From NCBI RefSeq assembly GCF_029223285.1, contig NZ_JARHUJ010000005.1, forward strand, positions 62,001 through 126,000: a DNA stretch of 64,000 nt, read 5' to 3'. Below the pieces are notes generated by a model, which made no database searches, was not told the origin of the DNA, and was given only the letters and a program-made list of their open reading frames with translations. This DNA comes from Paraflavitalea sp. CAU 1676 (GTDB lineage Bacteria > Bacteroidota > Bacteroidia > Chitinophagales > Chitinophagaceae). Within the stretch, counting starts at the first letter, position 1, and each line of letters opens with the position of its first letter. Of this stretch, positions 1-8,386 are shown piece after piece. A program made the translations under genes and the position numbers.

Positions 1-137
1 TATCCGATAAGGCCGAGTTTACGCCCAAAACCATCCAAACGAAAGAAGAACGGGCCAACCTGGTGTACGCCATCAAGGTCAAAGTAAAGAACGACGGCTT
101 TATCAAGATCGGCATGTACGGAGAAGTAAAGTTTTGA
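1..137 (+). CDS. HlyD/YbhG-family periplasmic adaptor, C-terminal end (partial)
   Basis: Only the last 44 codons are in the window (open from base 3, TGA at 135-137). The visible peptide ends with a beta-rich stretch reading QTKEERANLVYAIKVKVKN and then GMYGEVKF. This is the form of the end of periplasmic adaptor subunits (HlyD, MacA, YbhG families), where the last barrel strands join the outer-membrane channel. The next gene starts 20 bases downstream on the same strand and the following four genes encode an ABC exporter. It is therefore most likely the adaptor of that exporter, bridging inner-membrane permeases and a TolC-like channel. The family call rests on a short tail plus context. Confidence 0.7.
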   Translation, partial: SDKAEFTPKTIQTKEERANLVYAIKVKVKNDGFIKIGMYGEVKF

Positions 138-157
138 TTACGCTACAACTATGAATT

Positions 158-1075
158 ATGCCAGCAGTAGTCGCTGAAAATATTGTAAAACGTTACGGCA
201 AGAAAAAGGACATCGTGGAAGCCCTGCATGGAATATCCTTCCAGGCAGAACAAGGCGAGCTGTTCGGGATCATTGGTCCCGATGGTGCCGGCAAAACATC
301 CCTCTTTCGCATCCTCACCACCTTGCTGTTGCCCGATGGGGGCCATGCCACCGTCGACGGGCTCGATGTGGTGAAGGATTTTAAGCAGATCCGCAACCGG
401 GTAGGATACATGCCGGGTAAGTTCTCCCTGTACCAGGACCTCACCGTTGCCGAGAACATGGAGTTCTTTGCCACGATCTTCAATACCTCCATCGATGAGA
501 ACTACGACCTGGTGAAGGATATCTATTCGCAGATAGAGCCCTTTAAAGACCGCCGTGCAGGAAAACTGTCGGGAGGTATGAAGCAGAAGCTGGCACTTAG
601 TTGCGCCCTCATCCATCGCCCATCCATCCTCTTTCTCGACGAGCCCACCACCGGTGTCGATTCTGTATCGCGCAAAGAGTTCTGGGAAATGCTGCGCAAG
701 CTGAAGCAACAGGGAATCACCATCCTTGTGTCCACACCCTATATGGATGAAGCCAGTCTCTGCGACCGGGTAGCCCTGGTGCAAAGCGGAAAACTGCTTT
801 CGGTAGATACGCCCGCCGGCGTGCGCGCTGCCTTTGGCAAACCGCTGCTGGCGGTGCGGGCAGAGAAGATGCTCCCGTTGCTCAATGATCTTAAAGGGTC
901 CGGCGCCGTAGCCGATGCCTATCCCTTTGGCGAATATCATCATGCGGTGATGCGTGGCAACCACGACATAACGGAGCTTCGTCAATACCTCGAACAGAAA
1001 GGTCATCAACAGGTAGAGATCAAAGCCGTAGAGCCCGATATTGAAGATTGTTTCATGGACCTGATGAAAAACTAA
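158..1075 (+). CDS. ABC exporter ATP-binding protein (YbhF N-half-like)
   Basis: A 305-residue nucleotide-binding domain with Walker A GPDGAGKTS (about residues 42-50), signature LSGGMKQ (about 138-144), Walker B ILFLDEP with the catalytic Glu, and a D-loop TTGVDS. The H-loop, normally a His after the Walker B strand, reads STPYMDEA, so the His is a Pro. A C-terminal extension of about 90 residues follows the core. It is the first of two separate ATPases that correspond to the two halves of YbhF. The start at ATG 158 follows directly after the adaptor gene, and the next ATPase begins five bases after the stop. The substrate is not shown by the sequence; YbhFSR-type systems are described as drug or cation exporters. 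Confidence 0.9.
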   Translation: MPAVVAENIVKRYGKKKDIVEALHGISFQAEQGELFGIIGPDGAGKTSLFRILTTLLLPDGGHATVDGLDVVKDFKQIRNRVGYMPGKFSLYQDLTVAENMEFFATIFNTSIDENYDLVKDIYSQIEPFKDRRAGKLSGGMKQKLALSCALIHRPSILFLDEPTTGVDSVSRKEFWEMLRKLKQQGITILVSTPYMDEASLCDRVALVQSGKLLSVDTPAGVRAAFGKPLLAVRAEKMLPLLNDLKGSGAVADAYPFGEYHHAVMRGNHDITELRQYLEQKGHQQVEIKAVEPDIEDCFMDLMKN

Positions 1076-1080
1076 ATAAG

Positions 1081-1827
1081 ATGTCTCAAAACATAGCTAT
1101 CCAAGCAGAAGGACTCACCAAACGTTTCGGCGATTTTACCGCCGTAGACGGCATCTCCTTCGAGGTGCAGAAAGGCGAGATCTTCGGATTCCTCGGGGCC
1201 AACGGCGCCGGTAAAACGACCGCCATGCGTATGCTGTGCGGATTGTCGATCCCCACCGGTGGCAAAGCCACCGTGGCAGGCTTCGATGTATACCGGCAAA
1301 CGGAACAGATCAAAAGGAATATCGGCTACATGAGCCAGAAGTTCTCGCTCTACGAAGACCTCACGGTAAAAGAGAACATCCGCTTTTATGCCGGCATTTA
1401 CGGCAAAAGCGATGCCTTCATCAAAGAGAAAACAGCCTTCCTGCTCAAAGAGCTGCACATGGAGAGCGAAGGCAGCAAGCTGGTGAAATCCCTGCCACTG
1501 GGGTGGAAACAGAAGTTGGCCTTTTCCGTGGCAATCTTCCACGAACCCGGCATCGTGTTCCTTGATGAACCCACTGGTGGCGTAGATCCGGTAACCAGGC
1601 GCGAGTTCTGGAATATGATCTATCAGGCTGCCGCCAATGGAATTACCGTATTTGTGACCACGCATTATATGGATGAAGCAGAGTACTGCAACCGGGTATC
1701 CATCATGGTCGACGGACGTATCGATGCCCTCGATACGCCCCGCGAACTGAAACGCTCCTTACAGGCAGCTTCGATGGATGAAGTATTCCTGAAACTGGCC
1801 AGAAAGGCCACCAGGAACGCTGATTAA
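1081..1827 (+). CDS. ABC exporter ATP-binding protein (YbhF C-half-like)
   Basis: A 248-residue ATPase. ATG 1081 is preferred over an in-frame upstream start at 1048 because the latter would lie within the preceding gene and would prefix an unconserved tail. Walker A is GANGAGKTT, Walker B is IVFLDEP, and the H-loop is intact (TTHYMDEA). The signature motif is degenerate: LPLGWKQ replaces LSGGxxQ. This half therefore has the mirror image of the defects in its partner, as expected for a heterodimer with one canonical and one degenerate ATP site. It is transcribed with the adaptor, the other ATPase and the two permeases. Confidence 0.9.
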   Translation: MSQNIAIQAEGLTKRFGDFTAVDGISFEVQKGEIFGFLGANGAGKTTAMRMLCGLSIPTGGKATVAGFDVYRQTEQIKRNIGYMSQKFSLYEDLTVKENIRFYAGIYGKSDAFIKEKTAFLLKELHMESEGSKLVKSLPLGWKQKLAFSVAIFHEPGIVFLDEPTGGVDPVTRREFWNMIYQAAANGITVFVTTHYMDEAEYCNRVSIMVDGRIDALDTPRELKRSLQAASMDEVFLKLARKATRNAD

Positions 1828-1867
1828 TCAGGCCAGCAGTGGCCCATCATTAAAGAGATCAACAGAC

Positions 1868-2974
1868 ATGAAACAGTTTCTATCGTTTGTTAAAAAGGAA
1901 TTTCACCACATCGCGCGCGACAGGCGTACCCTTTTCATATTGCTGGGTATGCCCATCATGCAGATCATCATATTCGGGTTTGCCCTCACCAATGAGGTCA
2001 AGAACTCGAAGATTGGCCTGCTCGACAATGCACACGATGTAGCCTCCGCAGCCATCCGTACTCAACTGGACGCGAGCCGCTATTTCGATGTAGTGAGAGA
2101 CCTGCACTCCTATAAAGAAATAGAAGCTGCCTTTAAGAAAGGAGATATCAAACTGGCGGTGGTAATACCCCAGCAGTTCAATACCGATCTGCAACATTTT
2201 AATACCGCCCAGATACAGCTGATCGCCGATGCCTCCGATCCTAACGTGGCCACCACACTCACCAACTACGCCACCGCAGTGATCATGGATTACCAGGACC
2301 GGGTAACCCATGGCCGCAAACTGCCCTATACCATCAAGACCGAACTGCAAATGTTGTACAACCCCCAGCTGAAAGGGGCCTACAGTTATGTGCCGGGCGT
2401 GATGGCCATGGTATTGATGTTGGTTTGTACCATGATGACAGCTATCACAATTGTGAAGGAAAAAGAAACGGGCACCATGGAGATCATGCTGGTATCACCA
2501 ATAAGGCCCATGAAGATCGTAACCGCCAAGGCAGTTCCCTACTTGTTGCTGTCGATGATCAATATCGCCAGCATCCTGTTGCTGAGTGTATTTGTGCTCG
2601 ATGTGCCGATCAATGGAAGCCTCTTGCTGCTGATCGGAGAGAGCATACTCTTCATCATTACCTCGCTCACGCTGGGATTGCTGATATCATCTTCCACCGC
2701 TTCGCAACAAACCGCTATGTTCATTTCGATGGTGGGCTTGTTCCTGCCTACGGTGATGTTGAGCGGCTTTATGTTTCCTATCGAGAACATGCCGTTGCCG
2801 TTACGGGTTATAGCACATGCCGTGCCTTCCAAATGGTATTATGATATAGTGCGTTCGGTAATGATCAAAGGCCTGGGCTTTTCGGCAATCTGGAAAGAGA
2901 CGCTCGTTCTAACTGGTATGACCCTCTTCCTGCTCACCCTGGCCATTAAGAAATTCAAAATCAGATTGGCATGA
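1868..2974 (+). CDS. ABC exporter permease (YbhS-like, ABC2 family)
   Basis: A 368-residue ABC2-type permease. It has one N-terminal membrane segment (about residues 21-38, beginning RTLFILLGMP), a periplasmic domain of about 140 residues, and then five hydrophobic segments between about 175 and 365. The cytoplasmic coupling region contains IVKEKETGTMEIMLVSPIRP, which is typical of the family. It starts 40 bases after the ATPase stop and its own stop overlaps the ATG of the second permease (ATGA), so the two are translationally coupled and probably form the heterodimeric channel. Confidence 0.9.
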   Translation: MKQFLSFVKKEFHHIARDRRTLFILLGMPIMQIIIFGFALTNEVKNSKIGLLDNAHDVASAAIRTQLDASRYFDVVRDLHSYKEIEAAFKKGDIKLAVVIPQQFNTDLQHFNTAQIQLIADASDPNVATTLTNYATAVIMDYQDRVTHGRKLPYTIKTELQMLYNPQLKGAYSYVPGVMAMVLMLVCTMMTAITIVKEKETGTMEIMLVSPIRPMKIVTAKAVPYLLLSMINIASILLLSVFVLDVPINGSLLLLIGESILFIITSLTLGLLISSSTASQQTAMFISMVGLFLPTVMLSGFMFPIENMPLPLRVIAHAVPSKWYYDIVRSVMIKGLGFSAIWKETLVLTGMTLFLLTLAIKKFKIRLA

Positions 2975-4089
2975 GAACCTTGAAATTTATCCTGGAAAAA
3001 GAGTTCCGGCAGATCTTTCGCGACCCGGCTATCCTTCGCGTGCTGTTCATTATGCCGCTGATACAGTTGATGATCCTGCCACGTGCGGCCGATTACGAGG
3101 TGAAGAACATCAAGCTAAGCGTGGTGGATCGTGATCATTCCGACTATGCCCGTAAACTGGTTTCGAAGATCACCGCCTCCGGATACTTCCAGCTCGACCA
3201 CTATACTGCCTCCTACAATGAGGCGATAGCGGAAGTGGAGAAAGATAAGGCCGATCTCGTACTGGAGATACCGGCGGCTTTCGAAAAGAACCTGGTGAAG
3301 GAAGATGAAGCAACCCTCTTTATGGCGGTCAATGCGATCAATGGTGTAAAGGCCAACCTGGGCGCAGCTTACCTGCGCACCATCATACAGGACTTCAACA
3401 GCCAGGTGCGAACGGAATGGATTCAGTTTCCCCGCTTCAGTCCGGAGCTCAACATAGCCGTCACCTCCTCCAACTGGTTCAACCCATCCATGAACTACCG
3501 CCTGTTCATGGTGCCAGGCATCCTGGTGGTATTGGTAACGATGGTAGGCGCATTCCTCGCTTCGCTCAACATTGTAAAGGAGAAGGAGATCGGCACCATT
3601 GAACAGATCAACGTAACGCCTATCCGGAACTATCATTTCATACTTGGCAAACTCATCCCTTTTTGGGTACTCGGTATCATCGTCTTGAGCCTCGGGATGC
3701 TGTTGGCAAGGTTTGCGTACGATGTAATACCAGTGGGCAATCTTTTAACGATCTATGTATTTGCCGCTGTTTACCTGTTGGCAGTACTGGGGCTTGGCTT
3801 GCTGCTTTCTACCTATACCGCCAATCAGCAACAGGGTATGTTATTGTCTTTCTTTATGATGATGGTGTTTATCCTGTTGGGTGGTTTGTATACGTCCATC
3901 GACAGTATGCCGGAATGGGCACAGGTGGTCACCAGGTTCAATCCCGTCGCTTACTTTGTTGAAGTCATGCGTATGGTGATCCTCAAGGGAAGCAGCCTGG
4001 CCGATATCAGCCGGCAATTGCTGGTCGTGGGAGCCTTTGCCGTATTCCTTAACGGATGGGCGATCCTCAGTTATAAGAAACGCGCTTAA
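2971..4089 (+). CDS. ABC exporter permease (YbhR-like, ABC2 family)
   Basis: A 372-residue ABC2-type permease with the same architecture as its neighbour: an N-terminal helix beginning LRVLFIMPLIQ, a periplasmic domain, and five more helices from about residue 180. The coupling motif is IVKEKEIGTIEQINVTPIR. The four-base overlap with the upstream permease supports a heterodimer. It is the last gene of the adaptor-ATPase-ATPase-permease-permease operon. The next gene is convergent and ends two bases after this stop, and no hairpin terminator is obvious between them. Confidence 0.9.
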   Translation: MRTLKFILEKEFRQIFRDPAILRVLFIMPLIQLMILPRAADYEVKNIKLSVVDRDHSDYARKLVSKITASGYFQLDHYTASYNEAIAEVEKDKADLVLEIPAAFEKNLVKEDEATLFMAVNAINGVKANLGAAYLRTIIQDFNSQVRTEWIQFPRFSPELNIAVTSSNWFNPSMNYRLFMVPGILVVLVTMVGAFLASLNIVKEKEIGTIEQINVTPIRNYHFILGKLIPFWVLGIIVLSLGMLLARFAYDVIPVGNLLTIYVFAAVYLLAVLGLGLLLSTYTANQQQGMLLSFFMMMVFILLGGLYTSIDSMPEWAQVVTRFNPVAYFVEVMRMVILKGSSLADISRQLLVVGAFAVFLNGWAILSYKKRA

Positions 4090-4090
4090 C

Positions 4091-4924
4091 CTAATTCCAT
4101 ACACCGGCAGCTACCGCTTTTTCTACGTACGTAGAGAAGTCGGTGGCTTTTCGACCGAGTGCACGCTCTACACCATCGGTTATATGCGCGTTCCTTCCGT
4201 CTAGCACCTCCGTAAAAAGGTAAGACAATAGGGAGATGTACTCGCCCGGTACGCCATATTCCGTCAGCATGCCCGCATAATCATCCATCGTGACGCCTTC
4301 GTATACGATGCGCTTCCCGGTAGCGATGGATATCTCAGTAATGGCCTGCTGAAAGGTAAGCAGGCGGGGGCCGGTTACCTCATAGATCTGTTGGTGGTGA
4401 CCATCCTGTGTAAAAGCGGCAACAGCTATTTCTGCAATATCATCCACATCGACAAAGGGTTCACCAACGGTTGGCACCGGCAACGCCACATGGCCCTGCC
4501 GGATAGGATCGATCAGGTAACCTTCGCTGAAGTTCTGGCAAAACCAGCTGGCCCGGATGATTGTCCAGTCTACCCCCGAATGGATGATCACTTCTTCGCA
4601 GGCTTGCGCTTCCGGTTCACCACGTCCCGATAACAATACCAAATTTCGCACACCGTGCTTTACGGCCAATTGTGTAAACTCCGTAATAGAGTGAATAGAG
4701 GAAGGCACGGCAAGGTCGGGCTGATAAGAAATGTACACGGCATCGATATGTTCGAGCACCGGCGCCCAGGTTTGGGCATTGTCCCAATCGAAAGGCAAGG
4801 GTGCATTGCGCGAACCCGGTCGCACCGTTACACCCTGCTGTTGAAGCTTTTGATACACACGGCTGCCGGTTTTACCGGTGCTGCCCAATACGAGGATCCT
4901 GTTGGCTGCATTGATTGTTTTCAT
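4091..4924 (-). CDS. NmrA-like NAD(P)-binding oxidoreductase
   Basis: A 277-residue atypical short-chain dehydrogenase-like protein. The N-terminus carries the dinucleotide-binding motif LVLGSTGKTGSRVYQKL (about residues 11-27, GxTGxxG), followed by the Rossmann alternation and the NmrA-type sequence DWTIIRASWFCQNF near residue 138. The canonical Tyr-x-x-x-Lys of classical SDRs is not evident, as usual for the NmrA/QOR2-like group that senses or reduces with NADP. The gene stands alone between the convergent exporter operon and a SLAC1-type channel gene on the same strand. The substrate cannot be inferred. Confidence 0.85.
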   Translation of the reverse strand: MKTINAANRILVLGSTGKTGSRVYQKLQQQGVTVRPGSRNAPLPFDWDNAQTWAPVLEHIDAVYISYQPDLAVPSSIHSITEFTQLAVKHGVRNLVLLSGRGEPEAQACEEVIIHSGVDWTIIRASWFCQNFSEGYLIDPIRQGHVALPVPTVGEPFVDVDDIAEIAVAAFTQDGHHQQIYEVTGPRLLTFQQAITEISIATGKRIVYEGVTMDDYAGMLTEYGVPGEYISLLSYLFTEVLDGRNAHITDGVERALGRKATDFSTYVEKAVAAGVWN

Positions 4925-4998
4925 GACTGCTAATTTTTACCAAAACTACCAGCCCCTCCTTTCCGGAAATAGAACAAAACCGACAGCCCTGTATGTAT

Positions 4999-6051
4999 CT
5001 ATTTATTTTCCTGTAAAAGTTGGCCGCGTGCCAGCAAAACAAGGGTACGCGCCAGTATGAGCAGGATGGTAACGATCAGGATAAACAGGATCAATCCTGC
5101 TAATAGGTATAGTGGCCGGGAGTTTACATAGGTTGCATACTTCAAAGCGGCATTGCTGAGTGCTGCCAGCGGAAACCCTACAGCCCACCACGTGATCATG
5201 AAGGGTAGCTTACGGGTAAAGACCTTGAAGAAAAGGATGGTAAACAGGAAAAGACCGAAATAAAATAGGGTAGAAGCAAACAGGTCAATCCGCCCCGTTA
5301 CGTTGATGTAGGCAAGAAACCCTACCTCAAAGGGGGCGATCAGAATGATCAATGAGGGGGTAAGGCGTTGCGGCATGGGATCGTGGTGCATCAACCTTGA
5401 AAAGATCAACGTGAAGAACACGAGAGCCAGCATCGAACCAATGGCAAAGGCCAGCAGGTTCACTTCTGTACTCCAGCTATAGGGCAGACTTTTGCCGGTT
5501 ACCACCACATCCAGCGTACCTACACCGGGGATAAGCCAGGCAGGGGTAGCATGGAGCAGGTCTTGCCGGTTGTTGATGAGCCTTTTTACCATAATGTAAC
5601 TGAGGGCGAGCGTCATGAACACGCCGCTGATCCAAAGATATTGACCTGCCTGTGGATGATCGGGTCGTATCACAGCTGATAACAGCAGTATCGAAACGGG
5701 TATGGTGCCGAAGAAATTGCCGACGATCGCATGGTGGAATTCTTCTCTTACTGTGCCCGCAAAGAAAATTACCTTGGTTATATAAGCAATCGCCAGCGTG
5801 ATAAATACCAGGAGTGCCAGCAGGCTCGTGTATTGAGCCCAGCTGCTGCTAAACCCATAGATCGCACTTGCCTGCCGCAAGGCAAGGGAGAGACCGGCTA
5901 TACCCATTACGGCGCCAAACAAATTAACTGGCAGATAGCGAAGCGAACGAACATGCGCCGATCTTTTAGAAATGCTTTTGTTGAAGGCTGTAAGGCCCGT
6001 TTCAAGGAATCTATCCAGTTGAGAGGACCGCGGTTCACTGATCTTATTCAT
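4999..6051 (-). CDS. SLAC1/TehA-family anion channel-like protein
   Basis: A 350-residue protein with about ten hydrophobic helices from residue 40 to the end. The first reads LFGAVMGIAGLSLAL, which matches the opening of the voltage-dependent anion channel/tellurite-resistance (TDT) family to which SLAC1 and TehA belong. The N-terminal 35 residues are polar and cytoplasmic. Family members pass small anions across the inner membrane, but which anion is carried here cannot be read from the sequence. The start at ATG 6051 faces the divergent AraC-type regulator gene across 166 bases, so the regulator could control it; no operator was recognised. Confidence 0.85.
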   Translation of the reverse strand: MNKISEPRSSQLDRFLETGLTAFNKSISKRSAHVRSLRYLPVNLFGAVMGIAGLSLALRQASAIYGFSSSWAQYTSLLALLVFITLAIAYITKVIFFAGTVREEFHHAIVGNFFGTIPVSILLLSAVIRPDHPQAGQYLWISGVFMTLALSYIMVKRLINNRQDLLHATPAWLIPGVGTLDVVVTGKSLPYSWSTEVNLLAFAIGSMLALVFFTLIFSRLMHHDPMPQRLTPSLIILIAPFEVGFLAYINVTGRIDLFASTLFYFGLFLFTILFFKVFTRKLPFMITWWAVGFPLAALSNAALKYATYVNSRPLYLLAGLILFILIVTILLILARTLVLLARGQLLQENK

Positions 6052-6217
6052 AGAGAATTATTCTATCCGGTGTTGACCGGTGTTATTGTATTTTTTTTTT
6101 TCGCGCTAAAGTTGGCAAAACGCCTGTACTTATAAAATGGGCAAACCAGCAAAAGGGATGTCAAAAAAGGCATTTGGGAATTAGTGTACCTTTAATCGAA
6201 GTTTAAAGTCAGGCAGG
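6052..6217. promoter_or_regulatory. divergent intergenic region between the channel and AraC-type genes
   Basis: A 166-base spacer holding promoters for both directions. TACCTTTA at 6187-6194, facing right, is close to the Bacteroidota -7 box TAnnTTTG and lies 23 bases before the regulator ATG. A run of 13 T at about 6089-6101 gives a long A/T tract. No clear repeat or operator was seen. Confidence 0.4.
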
Positions 6218-7078
6218 ATGCAAAGGATTAGTCATATTATTGAAGAGCAAGTTCACAAGGGGATGTTCTACCTCGGTTACTTTGAGAATAGTTTTCCGGT
6301 GTCTCAGATCCCGCACCGGCATAAGTACTTCGAGATACTCTGGTTTACCAAAGCAGATGGAGTACACGATATCGATGGCGTAAAATATCCGCTTACCGAA
6401 AATGATCTTTTCCTTATTTCGCAGGGGCAGGTACATAGTATTGTAAATAGTACTGCTGTAAGCGGATACATGCTTTGCTTCAATGACAATTTCTGGCATT
6501 ATGCTCCTTCAGGGATCAGGAATTTAAGGAACTCCCTTTTCAATAACCTGCTCATCAATGCACGTTTCTGTCCTACGGGCGAGGAAGCCATGGAAATTAC
6601 CCGGCTGATGAGAAATATGGTTGAAGAGTTTCAGAAAGCGGACTATTCCGCTAAAACCGAATTGCTGGCGGCCTACACAAAGGTGCTGCTCATCAAGATC
6701 GATCAAATGAAGGCTGCTGCACTGAAGCCCGACAGGGCTGAGTTGGGCGCTTATCATCTTTTCGAACGCCTGGTTGAAATGGTAGAGCAACGGTTTGCCG
6801 CCCTTCACGAGGTGGCGCAGTATGCCGCCGGCCTGGGCGTTGCGCCCCGGAAATTAACAGCGATCACAAAGCAGTTTACCGGAAAGACGGCGAAAGAGAT
6901 CATCGACAGCCGCATTGTGTCTGAAGCTAAACGATACCTGCAGTTCTCTGATCTTTCAGTCAAGGAGATCAGCAATGAACTGAACTTCGCCGATCAATAC
7001 CAGTTCAGTAAATACTTCAAGAAACATACCGGCACCTCTCCGCTCGACTTCAGGCAGTCGTTCGCCCATACTAATTAA
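6218..7078 (+). CDS. AraC-family transcriptional regulator
   Basis: A 286-residue regulator. The N-terminal half (about residues 20-105) looks like a cupin-type ligand-binding domain, with HRHKYFEILWFTKADG and then DLFLISQGQVHSI. The C-terminal part (about 185-283) contains the two helix-turn-helix units of AraC proteins, ending in SNELNFADQYQFSKYFKKHTG and SPLDFRQS, the family signature. It is divergent from the SLAC1-like gene and is followed 28 bases later by an aldo/keto reductase with its own promoter box. The likely targets are one or both neighbours; the inducer is unknown. Confidence 0.9.
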   Translation: MQRISHIIEEQVHKGMFYLGYFENSFPVSQIPHRHKYFEILWFTKADGVHDIDGVKYPLTENDLFLISQGQVHSIVNSTAVSGYMLCFNDNFWHYAPSGIRNLRNSLFNNLLINARFCPTGEEAMEITRLMRNMVEEFQKADYSAKTELLAAYTKVLLIKIDQMKAAALKPDRAELGAYHLFERLVEMVEQRFAALHEVAQYAAGLGVAPRKLTAITKQFTGKTAKEIIDSRIVSEAKRYLQFSDLSVKEISNELNFADQYQFSKYFKKHTGTSPLDFRQSFAHTN

Positions 7079-7082
7079 TGGC

Positions 7083-7090
7083 TACTTTTG
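7083..7090 (+). promoter_or_regulatory. -7 promoter box (TACTTTTG) of the aldo/keto reductase gene
   Basis: A perfect match to TAnnTTTG, four bases after the AraC-type stop codon and 16 bases before the reductase ATG. No convincing -33 element was identified. Confidence 0.55.
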
Positions 7091-7106
7091 CTGCCAAACG
7101 GATACC

Positions 7107-8093
7107 ATGGAATACAGACAATTAGGAGAAACAAACCTGCAATTATCAGCCATCACTTTTGGCGCCTGGGCCATTGGTGGATGGATGTGGGGCGGAGCCG
7201 ATAGAAAGGATGCATTGAAAGCGATCCAGGCTTCTTATGAAGCAGGCGTAACGTCAATCGATACGGCGCCCGCTTATGGCCAGGGCCTCAGCGAAGAGAT
7301 CGTGGCCGAAGCCACTCAATCGATACCGCGCGATAAGGTGCAGCTGCTCACGAAGTTTGGCCTGCGGTGGGATGTGAAGGAAGGGGAGTTCTTCTTCAAG
7401 AGCAAAGACAACGCCGGCAATGAGATCGATATGTACAAGCTGGCATCCAAAGCCAGTGTGATCAAGGAATGCGAAGACTGCCTGCGCCGCTTGAAAACCG
7501 ATTACATCGATCTGTTCCAGATACACTGGGCCGATGCTACTACCCCGATCGCGGAGACCATGGAAGCCCTGGCTTTGCTAAAGCAACAGGGAAAGATCCG
7601 GGAAGCGGGCGTGTGTAACTATTCGGTTGAGCAAATGAAGGAAGCAGCTAAAACCTTCAGCCTGGCATCAGACCAGGTGCCTTACAGCATGGTGTTCCGG
7701 GATATTGAAAAGGAGTTGGTGCCCTATATACTGGAGCATAAGAAGTCCATTATTGCCTATAGCCCGCTGCAGCGCGGCCTGCTCACCGGAAAGATAAAGC
7801 CGGGCCACCAGTTCAACGAAGGTGATACCCGGGAGGGCAACCGCTTTTACACCGAAGAGAACATCATCAAAGTAAATGCGTTCCTCGATACGCTGAAGCC
7901 ACTGGCCGAAACAAAACAGGCATCGCTCGCACAGCTGGTACTTCGCTGGACGATCGAACAACCAGCCATTACCGTGGCATTGGCAGGTGCCCGCAACGCG
8001 GAGCAGGCTGTGCAGAACGCCAGGGCGATAGAGGTTAAGTTATCAAAAGAAGAGATCGGCTTTATTAATAAGCAGATCGCCACCTTGTTATAG
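7107..8093 (+). CDS. aldo/keto reductase
   Basis: A 328-residue (beta/alpha)8 oxidoreductase. The catalytic tetrad is recognisable: Asp and Tyr in SIDTAPAYGQG (about residues 50-60), Lys in LLTKFG, and His in LFQIHWAD. The C-terminal NADPH-binding part includes YSPLQRGLLTGK and the late segment TVALAGARNAEQ. The N-terminus MEYRQLGETNLQLSAITFGAW is typical. It reduces carbonyl compounds, probably sugars or small aldehydes, in the cytoplasm with NADPH. It lies just downstream of the AraC-type gene with its own -7 box, and ends before a strong hairpin. Confidence 0.92.
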   Translation: MEYRQLGETNLQLSAITFGAWAIGGWMWGGADRKDALKAIQASYEAGVTSIDTAPAYGQGLSEEIVAEATQSIPRDKVQLLTKFGLRWDVKEGEFFFKSKDNAGNEIDMYKLASKASVIKECEDCLRRLKTDYIDLFQIHWADATTPIAETMEALALLKQQGKIREAGVCNYSVEQMKEAAKTFSLASDQVPYSMVFRDIEKELVPYILEHKKSIIAYSPLQRGLLTGKIKPGHQFNEGDTREGNRFYTEENIIKVNAFLDTLKPLAETKQASLAQLVLRWTIEQPAITVALAGARNAEQAVQNARAIEVKLSKEEIGFINKQIATLL

Positions 8094-8104
8094 TGGAGTT
8101 CATC

Positions 8105-8147
8105 AACGGGTCGGGGCAACTGATGCAATCAGTTGCCCCGACCCGTT
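8105..8147 (+). terminator. 20-bp perfect hairpin after the aldo/keto reductase
   Basis: Arms at 8105-8124 and 8128-8147 are perfectly complementary over 20 bp (AACGGGTCGGGGCAACTGAT) with a three-base loop GCA, starting 11 bases after the stop codon. Only a short T run follows (GTTTGC), so it would act as a terminator or an mRNA 3'-end stabiliser. Confidence 0.75.
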
Positions 8148-8292
8148 TGCATAAGTAAAGTCCCCGCGCTCAGGTCTCCAAACAGGTACGGTTGGCGGTT
8201 TCCTGTAATGTGTTCGGTTCCTGGTAAAAGTTATTGCTGCTTCGTTTGTGGTTACCGGTATATTTACTATCTTTTCTTTCCTGAATTTGCTT

Positions 8293-8303
8293 CCCCCCCC
8301 CCT
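8293..8303. repeat. homopolymeric C11 tract
   Basis: Eleven consecutive C in the 293-base spacer between the reductase hairpin and the next gene, 84 bases before its ATG. Long homopolymers are prone to slippage. The tract is outside any convincing reading frame. Apart from it and the hairpin nothing else was recognised in the spacer. Confidence 0.9.
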
Positions 8304-8386
8304 TTTAGTATTCCTTCCGCCTTACGGCAAGGCAGTTACCTGCCCGTACCTATACACCGTTAAACTAAACTCTAAATACTTATCTT

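Noticed and set aside
149-1009. 286-residue open frame on the minus strand
   Set aside because: It is antisense to the first ATPase, whose Walker and signature motifs are clear; the frame has no family signal.
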